Source: Luteimonas padinae (GTDB lineage: Bacteria > Pseudomonadota > Gammaproteobacteria > Xanthomonadales > Xanthomonadaceae). From it: a DNA stretch of 64,000 bases. Below, in pieces: positions 38,871 to 49,696 of the stretch (within the stretch, counting starts at the first letter, position 1; each line of letters opens with the position of its first letter). The DNA lies in contig NZ_BMZT01000002.1 in NCBI RefSeq assembly GCF_014652935.1, positions 310,001-374,000 on the forward strand, written 5' to 3'. Under the pieces are notes generated by a model. It was not told the origin of the DNA, searched no databases, and was given only the letters and a program-made list of their open reading frames with translations. The translations under genes and the position numbers were made by a program.

Positions 38871-39638
38871 TCAGGCCGGGCGCGGCTGCGGCGCGCCGGA
38901 CACCCCGCCCAGGGCCGCGACCGGCAGCCGCCCGAACGCGTCCGTCCAGGACCCCGGGCGCCCGGGCAGCACGGCGAGCCTGCGGACCTCGGCGAGAAAG
39001 CGCGCCCGCGGCCACGAGGCCGCGCCCAGGCTCACCAGGTGCGGGTTCTCGACCTGGGCATCGATCAGCGGCCAGTCCCATCCACGCAGCACGTGGGCCA
39101 GCGCCGCCAGCGCGACCTTGGAGCCGCCGCTGCGGGCGCTGAACATGCTCTCGCCAAAGAACATCCGGCCCACGGCCACGCCGTACAGCCCGCCGGCCAG
39201 GCGCCCTTCGCCGTCGCGCACTTCGATGGAGTGCGCATGCCCCAGCCGGTGCAGCCGGCAGTAGGCGGCACGCATGGCATCGGTGATCCAGGTCCCGTGC
39301 TGGCCGGCACGAGGAGCCCGGGCGCAGGCGAGCAGCACCGCGTCGAAGTCATGGTCGGCGACCACCGTCCAGTCGCAGCCGCGCAGCCGCCTGCGGAAGC
39401 GCGAGGACAGGCGCACGCCGTCGGTCGCGAACACCGTGCGCGGATCCGGCGACCACCACAGCAGCGGCTGGCCCTCGGAGTACCAGGGGAAGATGCCGTT
39501 GGCGTAGGCGTTCAGCAGGCGGGTGGCGGAGAGGTCGCCGCCGATGGCCAGCAGCCCGTCGGGCTCGCGCAGCGCGGATTCCGCCGGCGGGAACGGCGAT
39601 TCCGGGTCGTTGCCCAGCAGCGGCGGGAGCAGCTCCAT
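38871..39638 (-). CDS. aat: Leucyl/phenylalanyl-tRNA--protein transferase
   Basis: Adds Leu or Phe to N-terminal Arg or Lys of proteins, creating N-degrons that ClpS (encoded in this window) recognises. The 255-residue protein has the conserved [20 protein letters not shown] block (residues about 50-69), [19 protein letters not shown], and [22 protein letters not shown] 39638 ([18 protein letters not shown]) matches the family start; the frame is open upstream but not conserved. A neighbour of infA. Confidence 0.95.
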   Translation of the reverse strand: MELLPPLLGNDPESPFPPAESALREPDGLLAIGGDLSATRLLNAYANGIFPWYSEGQPLLWWSPDPRTVFATDGVRLSSRFRRRLRGCDWTVVADHDFDAVLLACARAPRAGQHGTWITDAMRAAYCRLHRLGHAHSIEVRDGEGRLAGGLYGVAVGRMFFGESMFSARSGGSKVALAALAHVLRGWDWPLIDAQVENPHLVSLGAASWPRARFLAEVRRLAVLPGRPGSWTDAFGRLPVAALGGVSGAPQPRPA

Positions 39639-39649
39639 GCCTGCGGATT

Positions 39650-40891
39650 CTATGGGCCCGGCTGGTCCGGGGAACGGATGCCGCCCGTGGCCTGCCCGGG
39701 GCTCGTGGAGGCTGCCGGCGCACGGAACGGCGAGCGCCGCGCCAGCCACGCCGCCTGCTGCCGGGTGGCTTCGGCCTCTTCCGCGCACCAGTCGCGCAGT
39801 GCACCGCGGAAGCCTGCATCCGCGATCCAGTGACGGCTGCGCACGAAGGCGGGCAGGAACCCGCGCGCGATCTTGTGCTCGCCCTGGGCCCCCGGCTCGA
39901 AGCGCTGCAGGCCTTCGCGCAGGCAGTATTCGATGCCCTGGTAGTAGCAGGTCTCGAAGTGCAGCCCGGGAAGCTGCCGGCTGGCGCCCCAGTAGCGTCC
40001 GTACAGCGTGTCGGCGCCGCGCATGCAGAGCGCACCGGCGATGGCTTCGCCGTCCAGGTCGGCCAGCACCAGCACCAGTGCGCGCGGCATCGCGGCGGCG
40101 AGGTGGTGCAGGAACTCCAGGGTCAGCGCCGGTGCGTTGCCGTAGTCGGCAAAGGTCTCCAGGTAGAAACGGTGCATGGCCGCCAGGTCGCATGCGTCGG
40201 CCTCGTCGCCGTGCAGCACCCGGAAGGTGACGCCGGCGCGCCGCACCTTCGCCCGTTCCTGGCGGATGTTCTTGCGATGACGATGATCCATGTCGCCGAG
40301 GAAGGCGTCGAAGTCCGGCCAGCCGGCCTCGTTGTGCCAGTGATACTGGACGTCGGTGCGCGGCAGCCAGCCGTCGTCGAAGGCGGCGTCCTCGCCCGCG
40401 GTGTGGAAGTTGACGTGCGCCGAGGACAGGCCGAGGGCCATGGCGTCTTCGACGATCGCGTCGGGCAGGGCGCGCCGCGCGGCGTCGTCACGCGCCAGCA
40501 GCCGTGGCCCGGTCACCGGCGAATAGGGCACGGCCCCCAGCCACTTCGGGAAGTAGTCGAGCCCGTGCCGCGCATAGGCATGCGCCCAGGCATGGTCGAA
40601 CACGAACTCGCCGTGCGAATTGGTCTTCAGGTAGCCCGGTGCCGCGGCGACCAGGCGATCGCCGTCCCACAGCGTCAGGTGCCGCGGCGTCCAGCCCCAC
40701 TGCGGACGCAGGCAGCCATGCCGCTCCAGTCCCCCCAGGAACGCATGTGCGACGAAGGGGTTCGCACCGTCGTGCAGCCCGTCCCACGCCGCGGCGGGGA
40801 CCTGCGCCAGCGATTCGAAGATGCGTGCCCGAAACGCGTGTCCTGCCACGGTTCTACGCGGATGTCCGTGGGGCAGGCCGGGGCTGGTCAT
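39650..40891 (-). CDS. COG3146 family N-acyltransferase (FemAB/GNAT-like)
   Basis: A 413-residue cytosolic protein of the DUF482/COG3146 family, predicted double-GNAT or FemAB-like acyltransferase with no firmly known substrate. Family blocks seen are NPFVAHAFLGGLERHGCL, YFPKWLGAVPYSPVTGPRLL, HRHRKNIRQERAKV and YYQGIEYCLREGLQRFEPGA with a following GEHKIARGFLP. It lies between trxB and aat on the same strand, 11 bases before aat, so the two are probably co-transcribed. Confidence 0.88.
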   Translation of the reverse strand: MTSPGLPHGHPRRTVAGHAFRARIFESLAQVPAAAWDGLHDGANPFVAHAFLGGLERHGCLRPQWGWTPRHLTLWDGDRLVAAAPGYLKTNSHGEFVFDHAWAHAYARHGLDYFPKWLGAVPYSPVTGPRLLARDDAARRALPDAIVEDAMALGLSSAHVNFHTAGEDAAFDDGWLPRTDVQYHWHNEAGWPDFDAFLGDMDHRHRKNIRQERAKVRRAGVTFRVLHGDEADACDLAAMHRFYLETFADYGNAPALTLEFLHHLAAAMPRALVLVLADLDGEAIAGALCMRGADTLYGRYWGASRQLPGLHFETCYYQGIEYCLREGLQRFEPGAQGEHKIARGFLPAFVRSRHWIADAGFRGALRDWCAEEAEATRQQAAWLARRSPFRAPAASTSPGQATGGIRSPDQPGP

Positions 40892-40958
40892 GCCCCGGGC
40901 GAGCCTTCGTCGTCATCGCGTCGGTCCGCGTCTGTCCGCATGGATCCGTGGCGGAGGA

Positions 40959-42062
<1,104 letters not shown>

Positions 42063-42103
42063 GTGCGGGAACGGAGAGCGGGATCGAAGACGGAGAAGGG
42101 CTG

Positions 42104-43174
42104 ATGCGCATCGGCGTTCCGAAGGAAACCAAACCGCAGGAAGGGCGCGTGGCGCTGGTGCCGGGCGCCGCCGGCGACCTGGTCAAGCGCGGCCACGAGG
42201 TGTGGCTGGAGCACGACGCCGGCGCGAAGTCCGGCTTCGCCGATGACGACTACAGCGCCCTGGGCGTGCACATCGCCCCCGACGCCGCGGCCCTGTACGA
42301 GCGGGGCGAGCTGATCGTCAAGGTCAAGGAACCCATCGCCGGCGACCTCGAGCACCTGCGCCGCGACCACCTGCTGTTCTGCTACCTGCACCTGGCCGCC
42401 GAGCCCGCGCTGACCGGCCGGCTGCTCGACATCGGCCTGACCGGCGTCGCCTTCGAGACCGTCGAACTGCCCGGCGGCGAGCTGCCGCTGCTGGCACCGA
42501 TGTCGGTGATCGCCGGGCGCATCGGCGTCCAGGTCGGCACCCAGCTGCTGCACATGCCGATGGGCGGCAAGGGCAAGCTGCTCGGCGGCCTGCCGTCGAC
42601 CGGGCGCGGCAGCGTCGTGGTCTTCGGCGCGGGCAGGGCCGGCGGCGCCGCGGCGGCACTGGCCGCGGCCGGCGGCGCCAACGTGACCGTCTTCGAGATG
42701 CGCCCCGACCGCATGGAGCAGATGACGCAGCTGGGCCACAACGTCACCGCGCTGTACCCGTACCACGACGTGGTCGCGCGCTCGGTCGCGCACGCCGACC
42801 TGGTGGTTGGCGCGGTGCTGGTGACGGGCGCCAAGGCACCGAAGGTGCTGACCCGCGACATGGTCGCCGGCATGGAGCCGGGCAGCGTGCTGGTGGACAT
42901 CGCCATCGACCAGGGCGGCTGCTTCGAGACCTCGCGCCCGACCACCTGGGAGGCGCCGACCTACGTGGAGGAGGGCGTGACGCACTTCTGCGTGACCAAC
43001 ATGCCCGGGGCCGTGCCGCGGACTTCGTCGCAGGCGATCTGCGCGGCGATCCTGCCCTGGGTGGACCGCCTGGCGAGCGGTCGCGACCCGGCCTCGGATC
43101 CGGCGCTGGCGCGCGGCATCAACGTGGCCGATGGCAGGCTGGTGCATCCCGCACTGCTCGAGATGTCCCCCTGA
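42104..43174 (+). CDS. ald: Alanine dehydrogenase
   Basis: NAD-dependent oxidative deamination of alanine to pyruvate and ammonia, reversible. The 356-residue protein starts MRIGVPKETKPQEGRVALVP, the AlaDH/PNT N-terminal domain, and has the nucleotide loop VVFGAGRAGGAAAALAA at about residues 170-186. The segment CVTNMPGAVPRTSSQA is also typical. It is a few residues shorter than average (about 370), through a compact C-terminus. The preceding terminator may attenuate it. Confidence 0.94.
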   Translation: MRIGVPKETKPQEGRVALVPGAAGDLVKRGHEVWLEHDAGAKSGFADDDYSALGVHIAPDAAALYERGELIVKVKEPIAGDLEHLRRDHLLFCYLHLAAEPALTGRLLDIGLTGVAFETVELPGGELPLLAPMSVIAGRIGVQVGTQLLHMPMGGKGKLLGGLPSTGRGSVVVFGAGRAGGAAAALAAAGGANVTVFEMRPDRMEQMTQLGHNVTALYPYHDVVARSVAHADLVVGAVLVTGAKAPKVLTRDMVAGMEPGSVLVDIAIDQGGCFETSRPTTWEAPTYVEEGVTHFCVTNMPGAVPRTSSQAICAAILPWVDRLASGRDPASDPALARGINVADGRLVHPALLEMSP

Positions 43175-43198
43175 GCACGCATGCACGCGGAGTATGAG

Positions 43199-43204
43199 TA
43201 GAAT
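43199..43204 (+). promoter_or_regulatory. -10 promoter element of ftsK
   Basis: TAGAAT, 37 bases before the ftsK GTG start, is a good -10 match and recurs before prfB. No clear -35 is seen. It lies in the 67-base gap between ald and ftsK. Confidence 0.4.
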
Positions 43205-43241
43205 CATCCCATTGCGAGCATTTCTTAAGGTCTGATCACAC

Positions 43242-45602
43242 GTGGCAGCACGCCCCGCAATGGAACGCGGCTCCCGCCGCAAGCGCAAGGCGGCGCCCGC
43301 GGCGGCCGCAACGGCCCCCAATCCCCGCCGGCAGAAGCTGCTGCGCGACATCGCGCTGATCGCGATCGCGCCGCTGCTGGTGTACCTGCTCGCCTGCATG
43401 GTCACGTACTCGCCAAGCGATCCGGGCTGGAGCAACGCCGGCAGCCTCACCGCGCCGCTCAACAACGCCGGCGGCCGCGTCGGTGCCTGGGTGGCCGACG
43501 TGGTGCTGGGCCTGTTCGGCCACGTGGCCTTCGTGCTGCCGCTGATCCTGGGCGCGGTGGCGTGGATCGCGCTGTTCGGCATGGACACCGACGGCGACGG
43601 CCAGGCGGATCTCGGCCCGGCGCTGCGCCTGGTCGGTATCGTCGGCTTCATCGTCTCCTCCACCGGCCTGCTGTACCTGCGCATCGGCGCGGTGGAAGGC
43701 TACTCCGCCGGCAGCGGCGGAATCCTCGGCCGACTGGTCGGCAACTCGCTGTATTCGGCGTTCGGCCCGGTGGGCGGCAACCTGTTCCTGCTGGCACTGC
43801 TGCTGGTGTCGGTGACGCTGGCCACGGGCCTGTCCTGGTTCAAGGTGATGGACGCGCTCGGCGGCTGGGTGATCAAGCTGCCGGCGCTGTTCCGCCGCGG
43901 CAGCAAGCAGGCCAGTGAATGGCAGGAGGCGCGCGCGCACCGCGAGGAGCGCACCGAGGTCCGCAAGATCGACACCGAACTGCGGGCGAAGCGCGAGAAG
44001 GTGAAGATCGAGCCGCCGCCGGCGCCGGTGGTGGAAAAGAGCGACCGCGCCAGGCGCGAGCAGCAGATCCCGCTGTTCAACGTCGGCGACGGCGGCGGCG
44101 TCCCGCCGCTGGCGCTGCTGGACGATCCCAAGCCGCAGCCCAAGGGCTACGACGAGGAGACGCTGGAAACGCTGTCGCGGCAGATCGAGTTCAAGCTCAA
44201 GGACTTCCGCATCGATGCCCAGGTGGTCGGTGCCTATCCCGGGCCGGTGATCACGCGCTTCGAGATCGAGCCGGCGCCGGGCATCAAGGTCAGCCAGATC
44301 AGCTCGCTGGACAAGGACATCGCCCGCGGGCTGTCGGTGAAGTCGGTGCGCGTGGTCGACGTGATCCCGGGCAAGTCGGTGATCGGCCTTGAAACGCCGA
44401 ACACGCACCGGGAGATGATCTACCTGTCCGAGCTGCTGCGCTCGAAGGAGTACGACAAGTCATCCAGCCCGCTGACGCTGGCGCTGGGCAAGGACATCGC
44501 TGGCCGGCCGACGGTGGCCGACCTCGCGCGCATGCCGCACCTTCTGGTCGCCGGCACCACCGGTTCGGGCAAGTCGGTGGCGGTGAACGCGATGGTGTTG
44601 AGCCTGCTGTACAAGGCCTCGGCCAAGGACCTCAGGATGCTGATGATCGACCCGAAGATGCTGGAGCTCAGCGTCTACCAGGGCATCCCGCACCTGCTGG
44701 CGCCGGTGGTCACCGACATGAAGGAGGCCGCGAACGGCCTGCGCTGGTGCGTGGCCGAGATGGAGCGCCGCTACAAGCTGATGAGCGCGGTGGGCGTGCG
44801 CAACCTCGCCGGCTTCAACAAGAAGGTGCGCGACGCGCAGGAGGCCGGCCAGCCGCTGCTGGATCCGCTGTTCAAGGCGAACCCCGAAATCGACGAGGTC
44901 GCCCAGCCGCTCGACACGCTGCCGTTCATCGTCATCTTCATCGACGAATTCGCCGACATGATGATGATCGTCGGCAAGAAGGTGGAGGAGCTGATCGCCC
45001 GCCTGGCGCAGAAGGCGCGCGCCGCCGGCATCCACCTGATCCTGGCCACGCAGCGGCCGTCGGTGGACGTGATCACCGGCCTGATCAAGGCCAACATCCC
45101 CACGCGCATCGCCTTCCAGGTGTCGTCGAAGATCGACTCGCGCACCATCCTCGACCAGTCCGGCGCGGAAACGCTGCTCGGCCACGGCGACATGCTGTAC
45201 CTGCCGCCGGGCACGGCGATGCCCGAACGCGTGCACGGCGCCTTCGTGTCCGACGAGGAAGTGCATCGCGTGGTCGAGAACCTCAAGCAGTCCGGCGGCG
45301 GCCCCGACTACATCGAGGGCGTGCTGGAGGAAGTGCAGAGCATGGGCGACGGCGTGGTGGTCGGCGCGACCGGCCTGCCGGAGTCCAGCAGCAGCGGCGA
45401 CGAGAGCGATCCGCTCTACGACGAGGCGGTGCGCGTGGTCACCGAGACCCGCCGCGCGTCCATCTCCGGCGTGCAGCGCAGGCTCAAGATCGGCTACAAC
45501 CGCGCCGCGCGCCTGGTCGAGGCGATGGAGGCCGCCGGCGTGGTCTCGGCGCCCGAGCACAACGGCGACCGCAGCGTCCTTGCACCCCCACCCCCGCAGT
45601 AG
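43242..45602 (+). CDS. ftsK: DNA translocase FtsK
   Basis: Septal DNA pump that resolves chromosome dimers with XerCD and links division to segregation. The 786-residue protein has four N-terminal membrane segments (residues about 35-215), a short charged linker (about 225-300) in place of the very long E. coli linker, the RecA-like motor with Walker [15 protein letters not shown] and Walker [15 protein letters not shown], and the C-terminal winged-helix gamma domain ([20 protein letters not shown]) that reads KOPS. Start GTG 43242; ATG 43260 is an alternative. Confidence 0.96.
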   Translation: MAARPAMERGSRRKRKAAPAAAATAPNPRRQKLLRDIALIAIAPLLVYLLACMVTYSPSDPGWSNAGSLTAPLNNAGGRVGAWVADVVLGLFGHVAFVLPLILGAVAWIALFGMDTDGDGQADLGPALRLVGIVGFIVSSTGLLYLRIGAVEGYSAGSGGILGRLVGNSLYSAFGPVGGNLFLLALLLVSVTLATGLSWFKVMDALGGWVIKLPALFRRGSKQASEWQEARAHREERTEVRKIDTELRAKREKVKIEPPPAPVVEKSDRARREQQIPLFNVGDGGGVPPLALLDDPKPQPKGYDEETLETLSRQIEFKLKDFRIDAQVVGAYPGPVITRFEIEPAPGIKVSQISSLDKDIARGLSVKSVRVVDVIPGKSVIGLETPNTHREMIYLSELLRSKEYDKSSSPLTLALGKDIAGRPTVADLARMPHLLVAGTTGSGKSVAVNAMVLSLLYKASAKDLRMLMIDPKMLELSVYQGIPHLLAPVVTDMKEAANGLRWCVAEMERRYKLMSAVGVRNLAGFNKKVRDAQEAGQPLLDPLFKANPEIDEVAQPLDTLPFIVIFIDEFADMMMIVGKKVEELIARLAQKARAAGIHLILATQRPSVDVITGLIKANIPTRIAFQVSSKIDSRTILDQSGAETLLGHGDMLYLPPGTAMPERVHGAFVSDEEVHRVVENLKQSGGGPDYIEGVLEEVQSMGDGVVVGATGLPESSSSGDESDPLYDEAVRVVTETRRASISGVQRRLKIGYNRAARLVEAMEAAGVVSAPEHNGDRSVLAPPPPQ

Positions 45603-45624
45603 CCCGTACGCCCCAAGCCCCAAA

Positions 45625-45704
45625 TGTAGGAGCAGCTACAGCTGCGACCCGCGGCATGCAGCGGTGTCGCGGCGATGCCGGTCGCAGCTGTAGCTGCTCC
45701 TACA
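45625..45704. repeat. REP-like repeat pair, inverted (cluster 3)
   Basis: Units at 45625-45649 (plus) and 45680-45704 (minus) are perfect 25-base inverted copies with a 30-base loop. They follow ftsK by 22 bases and precede lolA by 60, so they could form a strong mRNA hairpin that shields the ftsK 3' end. Confidence 0.85.
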
Positions 45705-45763
45705 CTCGCATTCAGCCCCACACCCGCACACTCGCCGCGCATCTCCCAGCGAAGGAGCTTCCG

Positions 45764-46393
45764 ATGATCCGAATGCGCTACTGGCTGGCCGCGCTGGCCC
45801 TGGCCTCCACCCTCGCCGGCACCGCGTTCGCCGGTGCGCGCGACAACCTCGATGCCTTCAGCAAGGGGCTGAAAGGCCTCGACGGCAGCTTCGAACAGAA
45901 GCTCTACGACCTGGACGGGCGCCTGAAGGAGACCTCGAAGGGCCGCATCGCGCTGTCCGCGCCGCGGCTGTTCCGCTGGGAGTACGCCACCCCCTACGAG
46001 CAGCTGATCGTCGCCGACGGCGAGAAGGTCTGGGTGTTCGATCCGGACCTCGACCAGGTCACCGTGCGTCCTCAGGGGCCCGAGGAGCAGAACAGCCCGC
46101 TCGCGGCCCTGGTCGATCCGGCGCGCCTGGAGCGCGACTTCAACGTCCGCGAGGGCGGCGAGGCGGACGGCCTGTCCTGGCTGCTGCTGTCGCCGCGCGA
46201 TGCCGAGCAGGCCAGCTTCAGCAGCGCCCGCCTGGGCTTCAGTGGCCAGGCGCTGGTGCGCATGGAAGTGGTCGACACCCTGGGCCAGCGCACCGAGCTC
46301 GCGTTCAGCGGCTGGAAGCGCAATCCGGCCTTCGACCGCGCGACCTTCCGCTTCGTGCCGCCGGCCGGTGTGGACGTGGTCGGCGAAGGCTGA
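45764..46393 (+). CDS. lolA: Outer-membrane lipoprotein carrier LolA
   Basis: Periplasmic chaperone that ferries lipoproteins from LolCDE to LolB. The 209-residue precursor has a signal peptide (RMRYWLAALALASTLAGTAF, cleavage after AFA) and the LolA fold starting ARDNLDAFSKGLKGLDGSF. Family strands FRWEYATPYEQLIVADGEKV and VWVFDPDLDQVTV are present. GAAGGAG precedes ATG 45764. It follows ftsK as in most gammaproteobacteria. Confidence 0.95.
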   Translation: MIRMRYWLAALALASTLAGTAFAGARDNLDAFSKGLKGLDGSFEQKLYDLDGRLKETSKGRIALSAPRLFRWEYATPYEQLIVADGEKVWVFDPDLDQVTVRPQGPEEQNSPLAALVDPARLERDFNVREGGEADGLSWLLLSPRDAEQASFSSARLGFSGQALVRMEVVDTLGQRTELAFSGWKRNPAFDRATFRFVPPAGVDVVGEG

Positions 46394-46442
46394 CGCCGGC
46401 GCTGCGGCGGACACGAGCCGCAGCGGCGGGCTGACAGCACGG

Positions 46443-46476
46443 ACGGCGCGGCGGGTGGCCCCCTCCGCGCCGTTCT
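46443..46476 (+). terminator. Possible terminator after lolA
   Basis: ACGGCGCGG (46443-46451) and CCGCGCCGT (46465-46473) form a 9-bp stem with a 13-base loop, followed by TCTC rather than a T-run. Weak intrinsic terminator at best. Confidence 0.35.
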
Positions 46477-46518
46477 CGCGTTACAGGGAACGTAGCTCCT
46501 TCCACCAGCGTCGTTTCC

Positions 46519-47235
46519 ATGCCGGCAGTCCACCACGCCCCGCTGTTGCTCCTGGCCATGCTGCCCGCCGTCGTCGCCCCGTGCGCGCTGGCAGGCACAG
46601 GGGAGGGCACGGCCAGGGGTGGGGGGGCTGCCGACACCATCTCCATGCCCGTGCCGGCGGCCGACCAGGCCCAGGCCGCGGTCGCCGCAGTGCTCGTGGC
46701 CACGCTGGGCGAGCGCTTCGATGACCCCATGCTGGAACTGCGGCTCGGGCCGGCGAGCCTGGAACCGGGCGCGGCGGGCGAGCCGGTCGTGCAGGGCGTG
46801 GGCCAGCTGCGCCTGGGCGGAGCAGGGCAGGACTGGCTCGCCTTCCACTATCGGAGCCGCTACGACGCCACCTTCGGCACCGCCGGGTATCCGGACATCA
46901 CCCTGGGCGGTGACGGCGAGGCCGCAGGCGAACGCTTCGTGCCCAACGATGCAAGGCTGGTGGGGGAGCTGGAAGCGCGGATCGCCACGGAGTTCGAGTC
47001 ACTGCCCGGCGCCGGCCGCGTGTTCCTCCAGCTCGACGACATCAGCAGCATCCAGTCGGGCCAGCGCTTCCTGCGCATCGACGCCAGCGGCATCGCCGAC
47101 TTCGGGCCCGGCGGCAGCACCGCGGCGCACGTGGACGCCATCTACGACCTCCAGGCCGGGCACTGGCTGAGCATCGAACACGAACTCGCGCCCAACATCG
47201 TCGCGCACGACGACGGCGGCACCGCGGGCTACTGA
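46519..47235 (+). CDS. Secreted protein of unknown function
   Basis: A 238-residue protein with a signal peptide (HAPLLLLAMLPAVVAPCALA, cleavage after ALA near residue 25). No known catalytic motif is seen. The mature part has a strand-rich centre (QDWLAFHYRSRYDATFGTAG, then PDITLGGDGEAAGERFVPND) and a segment FLQLDDISSIQSGQRFLRID. It lies in the gap between lolA and rarA, genes that are adjacent in many relatives, so it may be a lineage-specific insertion. Codon usage looks like that of its neighbours. Confidence 0.6.
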   Translation: MPAVHHAPLLLLAMLPAVVAPCALAGTGEGTARGGGAADTISMPVPAADQAQAAVAAVLVATLGERFDDPMLELRLGPASLEPGAAGEPVVQGVGQLRLGGAGQDWLAFHYRSRYDATFGTAGYPDITLGGDGEAAGERFVPNDARLVGELEARIATEFESLPGAGRVFLQLDDISSIQSGQRFLRIDASGIADFGPGGSTAAHVDAIYDLQAGHWLSIEHELAPNIVAHDDGGTAGY

Positions 47236-47298
47236 GCGCGCAGCGCGGGGCCGGGCCGGGCTTGGTATCGTGGCCGCCCCCGATCCCGCGGATGCGAC

Positions 47299-48654
47299 GT
47301 GTCCCGCAAGCCAGTCCCGGACGCCGGCCCCGGCCTCCTGCCCCCAGACACCGACGCGCTCGCGCTGCGCCCGCTGGCCGAGCGCATGCGCCCGCGCACG
47401 CTCGACGAGATGGTCGGGCAGCGGCGGCTGCTTGCCCCGGGCACCGCGCTGCGCCGCGCGGTGGAATCGGGGCGCGTGCATTCGATGGTGCTGTGGGGGC
47501 CGCCGGGCTGCGGCAAGACCACGCTGGCGCTGCTGCTGGCCGAGTACGCCGACGCCGAGTACCGCGCGATCTCGGCCGTCCTGACCGGGCTGCCGGACGT
47601 GCGCAAGGTACTGGCCGAAGCCGAGCACACCTTCGCCGGTGGGCGCCGCACGGTGCTGTTCGTCGACGAGGTGCACCGCTTCAACAAGGTGCAGCAGGAC
47701 GCGTTCCTGCCGCACATCGAGCGCGGCACCATCATCTTCGTCGGCGCCACCACCGAGAATCCCTCGTTCGAGCTCAATTCCGCGCTGCTGTCGCGCTGCC
47801 GCGTGCACGTGCTGGAAGCGGTGTCGGCCGAAGACATCGAGGTGGCGCTGCGGCGCGCGCTGGACGACGACGCCCGCGGCCTCGGCGGGCGCGGCATCGC
47901 CATCGGCGACGGCCAGCTGCGGCTCATCGCCACGGCCGCCGACGGCGACGTGCGCCGCGCGCTCACCCTGCTCGAGATCGCCGCCGAGCTCGCCGGCGAC
48001 GGCGGCACCATCACCGACGAGACCCTGGGCCAGGTGCTGGCCGACCGCAGCCGCCGCTTCGACAAGGGTGGCGACCAGTTCTACGACCAGATCTCGGCGC
48101 TGCACAAGTCGGTGCGCAGTTCCAACCCGGACGCCGCGCTGTACTGGCTGGCGCGCATGCTCGACGGCGGTGCCGACCCCGCCTATCTCGCGCGTCGCCT
48201 GACCCGGATGGCGGTCGAGGACATCGGCCTGGCCGACCCGCGTGCGCTCACCATGTCGCTGGAAGCCTGGGACGCCTACGACCGCCTGGGCAGTCCCGAA
48301 GGCGATCTCGCGCTCGCCCAGGTGGCGGTGTACCTGGCCAGCACCGCGAAGTCGAACGCCGCCTACAAGGCCTTCGGCGAAGCGAAGCGCGACGTGGCCG
48401 AGTACGGCAGCGCCGAAGTCCCGATGCACCTGCGCAACGCGCCGACGAAGCTGATGAAGCAGCTCGGCCATGGCGCCGGCTACCAGTACGACCACGATGC
48501 CGAAGGCGGCGTGGCGCTCGGCCAGACCGGCTTCCCCGACGCGATGGGCGAGCGCGTCTACTATCGCCCGGTCGAACGCGGCCTGGAGATCAAGCTGCGC
48601 GAGAAGCTGGAACGCCTCCGCGCCGCCCGAACCCAACGCACCAACCCCCCGTAG
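47299..48654 (+). CDS. rarA: Replication-associated recombination protein A (RarA/MgsA)
   Basis: Clamp-loader-like AAA+ ATPase that acts at stalled replication forks. The 451-residue protein has the RarA N-terminal block RPLAERMRPRTLDEMVGQRR, Walker A GPPGCGKTTLALLLAEY, Walker B LFVDEVHRFNKVQQDAFLPH, the sensor 1 GATTENPSFELNSALLSRC, and the C-terminal tetramerisation part. The stop codon (TAG 48652-48654) lies inside the first REP unit of cluster 4, so insertion of the repeat supplied the present end of the gene. Confidence 0.95.
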   Translation: MSRKPVPDAGPGLLPPDTDALALRPLAERMRPRTLDEMVGQRRLLAPGTALRRAVESGRVHSMVLWGPPGCGKTTLALLLAEYADAEYRAISAVLTGLPDVRKVLAEAEHTFAGGRRTVLFVDEVHRFNKVQQDAFLPHIERGTIIFVGATTENPSFELNSALLSRCRVHVLEAVSAEDIEVALRRALDDDARGLGGRGIAIGDGQLRLIATAADGDVRRALTLLEIAAELAGDGGTITDETLGQVLADRSRRFDKGGDQFYDQISALHKSVRSSNPDAALYWLARMLDGGADPAYLARRLTRMAVEDIGLADPRALTMSLEAWDAYDRLGSPEGDLALAQVAVYLASTAKSNAAYKAFGEAKRDVAEYGSAEVPMHLRNAPTKLMKQLGHGAGYQYDHDAEGGVALGQTGFPDAMGERVYYRPVERGLEIKLREKLERLRAARTQRTNPP

Positions 48655-48755
48655 GAGCAGCTACAACCGCGTCCAGACGGCCACCCCCTGTAGGAGCAGC
48701 TACAGCTGCGACCAGACCCGCCAAGCGCCTGCAGGACCGGCTTGCAGCCACAACC
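48651..48755. repeat. REP-like repeats, two to three units (cluster 4)
   Basis: Units at 48651-48674 (plus, degenerate at its 3' half), 48688-48713 (plus, good copy) and a more diverged CTGCAGGACCGGCTTGCAGC variant at 48729-48755. They fill the gap between the convergent rarA and the SafE-like gene. The first unit begins at the rarA stop codon. Confidence 0.75.
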
Positions 48756-48765
48756 ACCAGCCACC

Positions 48766-49488
48766 TCAAGGCGGCGGCAGACATCCCAGCGCCGCCAGCG
48801 GCCCCGCCAGCGCCGGAATATGCATCAGCCACGGCGCCGCGATCGTCAGCACACCCGCGCCCAGCACGACGCCCCCCACCGCCATCCGCCACGGACCGCG
48901 CTGCAGCCACTGCCCCAGGCGCGCGCCGGACCAGGTCAGCGAGACCATCAGCGGCAGCGTGCCCAGCCCGAACGCCGCCATGGTCAGCGCGCCGTTGCGC
49001 GCGTCGGCCTGCAGCCAGGCCGCGGCCAGCATGGTGGTGCTGAGTCCGCAGGGCATCCAGCCCCAGAGCACGCCGAGTGCGATCCGCTTGGCCGCGGTGT
49101 CGGCCGGCACCAGCGGCGCCTGCAGCCGGCGCAGGCGCTGCCAGAGCGCCGTGCCCGGACGGCCGAGGAAGGACAGGCGGCCGCTGCGGTCCAGCAGCCG
49201 CAGCGCCACCAGCACCAGCACCGCGCCCACCAGCATCCGCGCACCGAACGCGAGCCAGGGACTGCGTGCCGCCGCCAGGATCCCGCCACCGATGCCGCCG
49301 GCGACCGCGCCCGCGAGCACATAGCCGCCCACGCGCCCGAGGTTGGGCTGCATCGCCGTCCACCAGCCGCGGCTGCCGCCCATGGCCGAGAAACCCGTGG
49401 CGATGCCGCCGCACATGGCGGCGCAGTGCACGCCGCCCATCAGCCCGGTCAATAGCGCGGCGCCGATGGCGAGCCAGTCAATCGGCAT
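48766..49488 (-). CDS. SafE/TauE-like permease downstream of cbb3 assembly genes
   Basis: A 240-residue membrane protein of the COG2836 family (sulfite exporter TauE/SafE-like, CcdA-like fold), with about six membrane segments. It has a Cys pair in GVHCAAMCGGIATGFSAM (residues 19-36) and WGWMPCGLSTTMLAAAWL later. Homologues are encoded next to cbb3 oxidase assembly genes and are thought to help in copper handling or maturation; the role is not proven. It overlaps ccoS by 11 bases and ends the cco operon. Confidence 0.85.
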   Translation of the reverse strand: MPIDWLAIGAALLTGLMGGVHCAAMCGGIATGFSAMGGSRGWWTAMQPNLGRVGGYVLAGAVAGGIGGGILAAARSPWLAFGARMLVGAVLVLVALRLLDRSGRLSFLGRPGTALWQRLRRLQAPLVPADTAAKRIALGVLWGWMPCGLSTTMLAAAWLQADARNGALTMAAFGLGTLPLMVSLTWSGARLGQWLQRGPWRMAVGGVVLGAGVLTIAAPWLMHIPALAGPLAALGCLPPP

Positions 49489-49696
49489 TGTCGGGCCCGG
49501 GCTCGACGGAACCGCGCGGAACGTCCGCCGCGCCCGATCCGGAAGCCGGCACGTCCGCGCTGTCGTCGCGCAGGATGTCGATGGCGGCCGCGTCCAGGTT
49601 CTCGAACTGGCCCTTGCGCACCGCCCAGCGGAAGGCCCAGATCGCGAGCAGCAGCAGGCCGAGGCTCATCGGGATGAGGAAAAGCAGGATGTTCAT
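49478..49696 (-). CDS. ccoS: cbb3-type cytochrome oxidase assembly protein CcoS
   Basis: A 72-residue single-span membrane protein needed for heme and copper insertion into cbb3 oxidase. The N-terminus MNILLFLIPMSLGLLLLAIW is the membrane segment, followed by FRWAVRKGQFENLDAAAIDI, the FenL-type motif of the family. The tail is acidic. It overlaps ccoI by four bases and the SafE-like gene by eleven. Confidence 0.92.
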   Translation of the reverse strand: MNILLFLIPMSLGLLLLAIWAFRWAVRKGQFENLDAAAIDILRDDSADVPASGSGAADVPRGSVEPGPDNAD

